DNA of 11,825 nt from Methanobacteriota archaeon (lineage in GTDB: Archaea > Thermoplasmatota > Thermoplasmata > RBG-16-68-12): positions 1 through 11,825 of the forward strand of contig VBMM01000066.1 in assembly GCA_005878415.1 (NCBI GenBank), in the 5' to 3' direction. The position numbers and the translations under genes are program-made. The notes under the pieces were generated by a model, which was not told the DNA's origin, searched no databases, and saw only the letters and a list, made by a program, of their open reading frames with translations. Each line of letters begins with the position of its first letter. Position 1 is the first letter of the stretch. This document shows positions 6,628 to 11,825 of this stretch, piece after piece.

Positions 6628-7878
6628 TCACGCGGACGGCGACTCCCAGCCTTCGCCTTTCGGCGCGTGCACGCGGCCTTCGTCCCAGCTGAGGACGTAC
6701 TCCGGGTCGCGGTACGCATAGCCCTGGGTCGTGATGCGCATGCTCTCGAAGTACGTGTCCAGCATGACGGCGAGGCGGCCCTGGACCTTCCCGCGGCCCG
6801 CGAGGGACTTCTGCGCGGCGTTGCCTTGCGGACTATGCGGCGTCGCGCCCGGATGGAATGTGAAGGAGCCTTCCTCGACGACGCCCTCCCGCGCCCCGTA
6901 GAACGGATTGCAGAAGAACATGAGTTCGTCCGAGTCGACGTTGAAGTGCGCGTACGGCGCGGGCACCTCGCGGGGGTGCCAGCCCGCCATCACCGGGACA
7001 AACGAGCACAGGGAGAATCCCGAATGCGGCACGTTTCCCGACTGGAACGTCTGGTGCATCGGCGGCGCGGTGTGAATCTCCCGCGCGATGCCGTGGTGAC
7101 TCTTGATGTCGAACACGAACGGGTATAGGGCGCCTTCCCACCCCGAGAGGTCGAACGGATGGTGGCCGAGCGTGATACGCGTGACCTTGCCGCCGGAATG
7201 CTTGACGTCGATCGGGTACTCGCCCCGCGCGTCCCGGAACGGCGGCAGCGTCGGCGTCTCGATCTCCGTCTCGACAACCGGCGACATCAGGGTCGCCTGG
7301 CCTTCCTTGTTGAAGTAGTGCGGCGCGAAGTTGATCGGGTAGATCGACTCGATGAGGAGGAACCACGCCTTCGGCGAGGTCAGCTCGACCCGGTAGGTCG
7401 TGCCTTTCGGGATCGCGATGTAGACGTCCTTGCGGAACCCCAGGTCGCCGTACTCCGATCGGACGACGCCTACTCCTTCCTGCACGAAGTACACCTCATG
7501 CCGCTCGCCGTTCCGGAAGAACGTCTCCGGCGGCATCGAGGTCGTGGGCTTCGAGATCGACAGGGTGGTCCGGGGGCCGTGGACGATCGGCCTGCGGGAT
7601 CGGATCGCATCCTTCTCGAACGGCATCAGGCCCGTCGTGATGTGGTACGGCTGGAGGATGTCCGCTTCCGGAGGAAACTCGGGGACGAGGTCGAAGTCCG
7701 CCTTCCGCGGGGCTTTCACCTGCTCCGTCGGATAGTAGCGGACGTGCACTTTGCGGGACCACGCGCCGCTGAAGCCGTAGCTGCCGTGGATCTCCTCCCG
7801 CGCGAGGACGCCCGGGATCGCGTAGAACTCCGTGTGCGGCGTCGCCGGAAGGGTCCCCTTCTTGACGATCATCACCAC
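6628..7878 (-). CDS. hmgA: Homogentisate 1,2-dioxygenase
   Basis: This enzyme opens the ring of homogentisate with oxygen to give maleylacetoacetate, using a single Fe(II). The 416-residue product has the C-terminal cupin typical of the family. PYAHFNVDSDELMFF supplies His311 and Glu318, and FHPGATPHSPQ supplies His348, the expected 2-His-1-carboxylate triad. GSYGFSGAW (32-40) and HEVYFVQEG (127-135) are further family-like segments. Length is normal (about 380-440). The HxNxDxDE spacing is that of the bacterial/actinobacterial-type enzymes rather than the human HxNxxxE. Start choice: GTG 7878 has GGAGG 8 bases upstream; GTG 7875 and ATG 7872 follow directly and cannot be excluded. It is the first gene of the operon, 53 bp after aconitase and behind a GTTTAAG box, and overlaps the next gene. 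Confidence 0.9.
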   Translation of the reverse strand: MVMIVKKGTLPATPHTEFYAIPGVLAREEIHGSYGFSGAWSRKVHVRYYPTEQVKAPRKADFDLVPEFPPEADILQPYHITTGLMPFEKDAIRSRRPIVHGPRTTLSISKPTTSMPPETFFRNGERHEVYFVQEGVGVVRSEYGDLGFRKDVYIAIPKGTTYRVELTSPKAWFLLIESIYPINFAPHYFNKEGQATLMSPVVETEIETPTLPPFRDARGEYPIDVKHSGGKVTRITLGHHPFDLSGWEGALYPFVFDIKSHHGIAREIHTAPPMHQTFQSGNVPHSGFSLCSFVPVMAGWHPREVPAPYAHFNVDSDELMFFCNPFYGAREGVVEEGSFTFHPGATPHSPQGNAAQKSLAGRGKVQGRLAVMLDTYFESMRITTQGYAYRDPEYVLSWDEGRVHAPKGEGWESPSA

Positions 7879-7886
7879 GGTCCTCG

Positions 7887-7893
7887 CCTCCTC
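7887..7893 (-). promoter_or_regulatory. Shine-Dalgarno site (GAGGAGG) of the homogentisate dioxygenase gene
   Basis: On the minus strand GAGGAGG ends 8 bases before GTG 7878, the strongest ribosome site in this operon. It favours GTG 7878 over ATG 7872. A weaker AGGA (7881-7884) would suit ATG 7872. Confidence 0.55.
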
Positions 7894-7915
7894 ATGGCGG
7901 ATAACGGAGGGCCGA

Positions 7916-7922
7916 CTTAAAC
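7916..7922 (-). promoter_or_regulatory. TATA-like box A (GTTTAAG) of the homogentisate operon
   Basis: This AT-rich heptamer lies in the 53-bp gap after the aconitase stop. A start site about 26 bases downstream (near 7892) leaves a leader of some 14 bases holding the GAGGAGG site. It suggests the homogentisate genes can be transcribed independently of aconitase. Confidence 0.45.
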
Positions 7923-7931
7923 CCGCGCGGC

Positions 7932-9866
7932 TCAGCGCGACCGGCGCTGTTGCGCGTAGCGGATGCCGCCGCCCGCGACGAGGACCTCCCGTTGGTACGG
8001 TCGGAGCTGGACGCGGACGGAGGTGTGCATGCCGCGCGTGACGTCCTCCACGTCGGCCTCCCGCTCCCCGCGGATGGCGGCGAGGACGTTCGTGATCCGG
8101 AGCCGGTCCCCCTGTTGGATGACGTCGTACGCCTTCGGGTCCGCAAAGGTGACCGGAGGGATCCCCGAGTTCACGAGGTTGTCCGCGTGGATCCGCGCGA
8201 AGCTCTTCACGAGGACGAGATGCACGCCGAGGAACATCGGCGCGACGGCCGCATGCTCGCGGGAGGAACCTTGGCCGTAGTTGTCCCCCGCGACGATGAA
8301 GCCGCCTCCCGCCTTCTTCGCGCGCGCCGCGAAGGTCGGGTCGACGTACTCGAAGACGTGCTCCGCGATCGCGGGGATGTTCGATCGGAGGGGGAGGAAC
8401 TTCGCGCCCGCGGGCATGATGTGATCCGTCGAGATGTTGTCGCCGAGGCGGATGAGGACGTCGCCCTCCATCGCGTCCTTCGGAGGGGCCGCGACCGGAA
8501 GCGGAGCGATGTTCGGACCTCGGATGATCTCCACGGCCGCCCGGTCCTTCGGCGGCATCTCGAAGCCCGACGTGTCGATCGGATACGTCGTCGGTTCCTT
8601 CAGCGTCGGCATCGTCCCGAGGTCCCGCGGATCCGCGATCTCACCTTCGATGGCGGTCGCGGCGGCGGTCTCGGGGCTGCACAAATACACGCGGTCGTCC
8701 GCGGTGCCACTGCGCCCCTCGAAGTTGCGGTTGAACGTCCGCACGGACGGCCCCCGGCTCGGCGGCGCGAAGCCCATCCCGATGCACGGTCCGCACGCGA
8801 CCTCGAGATCTCGCACGCCGGCTTTGATCAGTTTCGTCATCAGCCCGGACGTCAGCATGAGCAGCAGGGTCTGTCGCGACCCCGGGGAGACGGCCATCGA
8901 GACGCCGGCGGCGACGTGCTTTCCGTCGAGCGCATTCGCGACCATGCCCAGATCCCGGAAGGACGAGTTCACACTGCTGCCCACCGCGACCTGAGCGACC
9001 TCCGTGCCGGTGACCTCCCGCACCGGCTTCACGTTGTCCGGGCTCGACGGACAGGCGATGAGCGGCTCCAGCTCGCCGAGTTCAATGTCGACCGTGTCGT
9101 CGTACTCCGCCCCGTCGTCCGCGACAAGGGCCGTGAAGTCTTTCGGTCGACCTTGAGCGGCGAGAAACTGCTTCGTCAGGCCGTCGGACGGGAAGACGGA
9201 CGCGGTCGCGCCGAGTTCCGTGCCCATGTTCGCGATCGTCCCCCGAGACGGCACCGTGAGCTCCTTGAGTCCCGGGCCCGTGTACTCGAGGACCTTGTTC
9301 TTCCCCCACTTCACGTCGAAGCGGTTCAGGAGTTCGAGGATGACGTCCTTTGCGCTCACCCAGGGCTTGAATTTCCCTGCCAAGCGGACGTTTACGACCT
9401 CGGGCATCGTCACCCGATAGGGCTGGCCCGCCATCGCGCTCGCGACCTCGAAGCCGCCCGCGCCGATCGCGAGCATGCCGCAGGCGCCCGCGTGCGGCGT
9501 GTGGGAATCGCACCCGAGCATCGTCTCGCCCGGGATGTCGTAGCGTTCCATGTGCGCCCAATGACTGATCCCGTTCCCGGGCCCGGAGAAGATTGCACCG
9601 TACCGCTGGCACGCGCTGCGCAGGAATCGATGGTCGTCCGCGTTCTCGTATCCGGTCTGAAGGATGTTGTGGTCGACGTACTGCGTCGCCTGACGGATCC
9701 GCGTGCCGTCGAGGCCCATCTGCTCGAACTCGAGCCACGCCAGGGTGCCGGTCGCGTCCTGGAGGAGCGCTTGGTCCATCCGGAGTGCAATCTCCTCGCC
9801 GGGCTGCGGCTTGCCCTCCGCGAGGTGCGACTTGACAAGCTTGCGCGTCAGCGTCTCTCCCGGCAT
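7932..9866 (-). CDS. Aconitate hydratase, Aquifex-type, with a cluster Cys replaced by Ser
   Basis: Aconitase interconverts citrate and isocitrate through a [4Fe-4S] cluster. The 644-residue product has the single-chain aconitase layout of the Aquifex/halophile type: GCDSHTPHAGACGML (118-132), IACPSSPDNV (270-279), VACGPCIGMG (356-365, Cys358 and Cys361), and a C-terminal swivel domain with GDNISTDHIMPAGAKFLPLRSNI-like signature (475-497) and GDNYGQGSSREHAA (527-540). The segment that normally reads GSCTN reads GSSVN, with Ser298 (codon AGT, 8973-8975) where the first cluster-binding Cys is expected. Whether another residue such as Cys272 compensates cannot be told from sequence alone. ATG 9866 gives a normal length and has GAGG a few bases upstream; the frame stays open to 10163 without family similarity. 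Homoaconitase or another hydro-lyase of the family is an alternative. It lies directly upstream of the homogentisate operon. Confidence 0.88.
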   Translation of the reverse strand: MPGETLTRKLVKSHLAEGKPQPGEEIALRMDQALLQDATGTLAWLEFEQMGLDGTRIRQATQYVDHNILQTGYENADDHRFLRSACQRYGAIFSGPGNGISHWAHMERYDIPGETMLGCDSHTPHAGACGMLAIGAGGFEVASAMAGQPYRVTMPEVVNVRLAGKFKPWVSAKDVILELLNRFDVKWGKNKVLEYTGPGLKELTVPSRGTIANMGTELGATASVFPSDGLTKQFLAAQGRPKDFTALVADDGAEYDDTVDIELGELEPLIACPSSPDNVKPVREVTGTEVAQVAVGSSVNSSFRDLGMVANALDGKHVAAGVSMAVSPGSRQTLLLMLTSGLMTKLIKAGVRDLEVACGPCIGMGFAPPSRGPSVRTFNRNFEGRSGTADDRVYLCSPETAAATAIEGEIADPRDLGTMPTLKEPTTYPIDTSGFEMPPKDRAAVEIIRGPNIAPLPVAAPPKDAMEGDVLIRLGDNISTDHIMPAGAKFLPLRSNIPAIAEHVFEYVDPTFAARAKKAGGGFIVAGDNYGQGSSREHAAVAPMFLGVHLVLVKSFARIHADNLVNSGIPPVTFADPKAYDVIQQGDRLRITNVLAAIRGEREADVEDVTRGMHTSVRVQLRPYQREVLVAGGGIRYAQQRRSR

Positions 9867-9973
9867 GGTCCGCCTCGCCCTTGCGGATGACGGCTCCCAT
9901 TCATGAGCCTTCCCACCCACGAGGTGCCGAGAGGGACCGGGCCGAGGCCGCCGCGGGTCCCGGGCACTCCGCC

Positions 9974-10954
9974 CTATCGATTCACGGACGACATGTCGGC
10001 GTAGCGGGCCCCGGCAGCGGCCCCTTTCGGGATTGCCGCGTCGATCCGTTCGAGGTCCGACCGCGTGAGGTGCACCTCGACGGCGCGGACATTCTCCTCG
10101 AGAAACTCGCGCCGCTTCGTCCCCGGGATTGGGACGATGTCGTCCCCTTGGCGTAGGAGCCATGCGAGTGCGAGCTGCCCCGGGGTCACCCGTTTCTCCA
10201 TCGCAATTGCGCGGACGCGCTCGACGAGTTCTTGGTTCCGCGGGAAATTGTCCGCCTGGAACCGAGGAAGGGACCGTCGGAAGTCGTCGGCGTCGAACTC
10301 GTCCGGAGACCGAATCGTTCCGGTGAAGAGTCCGCGGCCCAGGGGGCTGAAGGCGACGAACCCGATGCCGAGTTCTCGCACCGTGGACAGGATTTCCCCT
10401 TCCGGGTCACGCGTCCAGAGCGAATACTCGGATTGGAGAGCCGAGATCGGATGGACCGCGTGCGCTCGCCGGATCGTCTTCGGCGCAGCCTCCGAGAGGC
10501 CGAGATATCGAACCTTGCCCTCGTCGACGAGATCGGCCATTGCGCCGACCGTCTCCTCGATCGGCGTCTTCGGGTCGACTCGGTGGAGATAGTAGAGGTC
10601 GATGTAGTCGACGCCAAGCCGCTCGAGCGATGCCTGGCACGCCCTCCGGACATGTGCCGGGCTGCCGTCTACGCCTCGGTAGCCTGGTTCGTCGGAGCGA
10701 ACGAGGCCGAATTTCGTGGCCAATACGATGTCCTCGCGGCGGCCCGCGATCGCCCGGCCGACGAGCTTCTCGTTTGTGAAGGGACCGTACACGTCGGCGG
10801 TATCGAGGAAGTTCCCTCCGAGCTCCAGCGCACGATGGATCGTCTGGATCGCCTCGACCTCGTCGGGCTGTCCATAGACTTTCGACATGCTCATGCAGCC
10901 CAAGCCGATCTCGGATACTTTCGGACCTTGCCGCCCCAGCCTGCGTGCCTTCAT
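9974..10954 (-). CDS. NADP-dependent aldo/keto reductase (AKR13-like)
   Basis: The 326-residue product is a complete TIM-barrel aldo/keto reductase that would reduce aldehydes or ketones with NAD(P)H; the natural substrate is unknown. The catalytic tetrad is visible as Asp51 (NFLDTADVYG), Tyr56, Lys81 (LATKFG) and His124 (YYLHRVD). The phosphate-binding segment is IPGTKRREFLEENV (276-289). IGLGCMSMS near the start and FSPLGRGLFTG (202-212) are typical of the YakC/AKR13 group. ATG 10954 is preceded by GGAGGT 9 bases upstream. Upstream is a divergent gene for a DmdA/GcvT-like protein; downstream lies 107 bp without a clear terminator and then aconitase. The leader may fold over the ribosome site, suggesting translational control. 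Confidence 0.93.
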   Translation of the reverse strand: MKARRLGRQGPKVSEIGLGCMSMSKVYGQPDEVEAIQTIHRALELGGNFLDTADVYGPFTNEKLVGRAIAGRREDIVLATKFGLVRSDEPGYRGVDGSPAHVRRACQASLERLGVDYIDLYYLHRVDPKTPIEETVGAMADLVDEGKVRYLGLSEAAPKTIRRAHAVHPISALQSEYSLWTRDPEGEILSTVRELGIGFVAFSPLGRGLFTGTIRSPDEFDADDFRRSLPRFQADNFPRNQELVERVRAIAMEKRVTPGQLALAWLLRQGDDIVPIPGTKRREFLEENVRAVEVHLTRSDLERIDAAIPKGAAAGARYADMSSVNR

Positions 10955-10961
10955 GAATCGT

Positions 10962-10982
10962 GGACCTCCGTCACGAAGGTCC
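10962..10982 (-). promoter_or_regulatory. Leader hairpin covering the aldo/keto reductase Shine-Dalgarno
   Basis: In the minus-strand transcript, GGACCTTCG pairs with CGGAGGTCC around a TGA triloop, a 9-bp stem with one T-G wobble. The 3' arm contains GGAGGT, the ribosome site of the reductase 9 bases before its ATG, so folding would hide it. The same dyad in DNA could instead be a protein-binding operator. Confidence 0.5.
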
Positions 10983-11017
10983 GCCGAAGACCGTCGCTTG
11001 GGAAAAGGTTGACGCCG

Positions 11018-11034
11018 CCCGCGAGGTCCGCGGG
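11018..11034. promoter_or_regulatory. Inverted repeat (CCCGCG-5-CGCGGG) in the divergent promoter region
   Basis: Perfect 6-bp arms flank AGGTC, 17 bp in all. The dyad lies between the TATA element and the aldo/keto reductase gene, over the predicted minus-strand start site near 11022, so a bound repressor could block it. It contains the third AGGTCC copy of this intergenic region. GC-rich arms raise the chance of coincidence. Confidence 0.35.
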
Positions 11035-11045
11035 AGGAATCTCTC

Positions 11046-11053
11046 ATATAAAT
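11046..11053. promoter_or_regulatory. Near-symmetric TATA box shared by divergent genes
   Basis: The minus strand reads TTTATAT, a near-ideal archaeal box A, about 90 bp upstream of the aldo/keto reductase start. The plus strand reads TATAAAT. It overlaps the first ATG of the plus-strand gene, so if used rightward it would start transcription near 11075, downstream of that ATG. Confidence 0.5.
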
Positions 11054-11825
11054 GATGCGCGTTCCCGGCCCAACTCCCCCGGAGGTGGTCGACACGCCGT
11101 ACAACGACGGACAGAGCACGCTGTTCTTCGGGCCCTGGTATCGAAAGTCCCCGTTCTTCGAGGCGACGCTCCGCGCGGGCGCGAAAGCGTACGACATCTA
11201 CAATCACATGTACCTCCCCGGCCTGTACACGGACCCGTTCGAGGAGTACTGGCACCTGATCAACCACGTCACCCTCTGGGACGTGAGCGTGGAGCGGCAG
11301 GTCGAGATCAGCGGGAAGGACGGCACCAAGTTCGCGGAGCTCCTCACGCCGCGCGACCTGTCGACGTGCAAGGTCGGCCAAGGCAAGTACGTTGTCATCA
11401 CGGACGAGAACGGCGGCATTATCAACGACCCCGTCCTGATTCGCCTCGAGAAGAACCGGTTCTGGCTCAGCCTGGCGAACTCGGACACGCTCCTTTGGGC
11501 GAAAGGCGTCGCGGTGAACGCCGGCATGGACGTCGACATCGTCGAGCCGGACGTCTCCCCGCTTCAGGTGCAAGGGCCGAAGTCGAAAGACGTCCTCCGG
11601 GACCTCGTCGGGCCGGAGATCCTGGACCTCGGCTACTACTACTTCATGGACGCGAAGATCGGGGGGATCCCGGTCGTCATCACGCGCACCGGATGGACGG
11701 CCGAGGTCGGGTACGAGGTCTACCTCCTCGACGGGAGCCGGGGCTCCGAGCTATGGGACCGGATCATGGCCGCGGGAAAGAAGTACGACATGCGACCGAT
11801 CGCTCCCTCCGAGATCCGCCGGATC
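11052..11825 (+). CDS. DmdA/GcvT-like folate-dependent methyltransferase, 3'-truncated by window end
   Basis: The visible 258 residues belong to the GcvT/DmdA family, in which a methyl or aminomethyl group is passed to tetrahydrofolate. YDIYNHMYLPG (48-57), DVSVERQVEISGKD (77-90), LLTPRDLS (97-104), DENGGIINDPVLIRL (118-132), EPDVSPLQVQGPKS (165-178) and GWTAEVGYEVY (214-224) are seen. GGIINDP, where glycine-cleavage GcvT normally has GGxxDD, and the YNHMYLPG start point to the DmdA-like branch (dimethylsulfoniopropionate demethylase and relatives). Substrate is not determined. The frame is uninterrupted to the edge and lacks the C-terminal part. The start is unclear: ATG 11052, ATG 11055 or GTG 11085 (Val12); the TATA element overlapping the ATGs favours the GTG. 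Divergent from the aldo/keto reductase. Confidence 0.82.
   Translation, partial: MMRVPGPTPPEVVDTPYNDGQSTLFFGPWYRKSPFFEATLRAGAKAYDIYNHMYLPGLYTDPFEEYWHLINHVTLWDVSVERQVEISGKDGTKFAELLTPRDLSTCKVGQGKYVVITDENGGIINDPVLIRLEKNRFWLSLANSDTLLWAKGVAVNAGMDVDIVEPDVSPLQVQGPKSKDVLRDLVGPEILDLGYYYFMDAKIGGIPVVITRTGWTAEVGYEVYLLDGSRGSELWDRIMAAGKKYDMRPIAPSEIRRI

Noticed and set aside
5949..6719. N-terminal extension of the FAH open frame (and similar extensions of aconitase to 10163, aldo/keto reductase to 11197, molybdoenzyme to 3549)
   Set aside because: Extensions are Arg/Pro-rich, unlike the families, and overlap well-supported neighbours; open only because GC-rich DNA has few stops.
7950..9890. 646-residue plus-strand open frame opposite aconitase
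   Set aside because: Arg/Asp/His-rich filler without family motifs; it mirrors the GC-rich codon use of the aconitase gene, which is clearly real.
9867..9973. Gap between the aldo/keto reductase and aconitase as a promoter/terminator region
   Set aside because: No convincing TATA box, U-tract or stable hairpin beyond GC-rich background was found.

Overview
This window looks like a GC-rich archaeal chromosome fragment. The evidence is indirect. Intergenic regions carry TATA-like box A motifs (TTTATAT, GTTTAAG, TTAAATAC, CTTTTGAA), some about 25 bases ahead of a start codon. GGAGG/GGTGA ribosome sites and GTGA/ATGA stop-start overlaps are common, and no sigma-70 promoters are apparent. No rRNA or tRNA gene is present to settle the lineage. 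A high-GC Thermoplasmatota-like euryarchaeon would fit, but this is a guess. All genes look chromosomal and metabolic: I saw no transposase, integrase, CRISPR array or phage gene.

Left part (1-4115): the left edge cuts a P1-family (DmpA-like) peptidase gene on the minus strand, with no recognisable start codon. Upstream of it lie a TATA-like box and a perfect 18-bp dyad. Next comes a molybdenum block. A formate-dehydrogenase-like/YdeP-like molybdopterin oxidoreductase and fdhD form a coupled minus-strand pair (GTGA overlap), and mobA is transcribed divergently. The enzyme, its sulfurtransferase chaperone and a cofactor-maturing nucleotidyltransferase together are a coherent unit.

Middle part (4116-9866, all minus strand): aconitase is followed by a tyrosine/homogentisate degradation operon. 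In transcription order it holds homogentisate 1,2-dioxygenase, an orotate-phosphoribosyltransferase-like protein, a fumarylacetoacetase-family hydrolase and a very short 4-hydroxyphenylpyruvate-dioxygenase-like protein. The first three are coupled by GTGA and ATGA overlaps. The pathway would turn 4-hydroxyphenylpyruvate into fumarate plus acetoacetate. No maleylacetoacetate isomerase is visible, the dioxygenase corresponds only to the catalytic half of normal HPPD, and the phosphoribosyltransferase-like protein has lost the acidic PRPP-binding signature. The aconitase carries Ser where the first cluster-binding Cys is expected.

Right part (9974-11825): an aldo/keto reductase (minus) and a DmdA/GcvT-like folate-dependent methyltransferase (plus, cut by the window end) diverge from a short intergenic region. 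That region holds a near-symmetric TATA element, two dyads and three AGGTCC half-sites. One dyad would fold over the reductase's Shine-Dalgarno sequence.

The strongest candidates for something new are the compact homogentisate operon with its half-size HPPD and degenerate PRTase-like member, and the serine-substituted aconitase.
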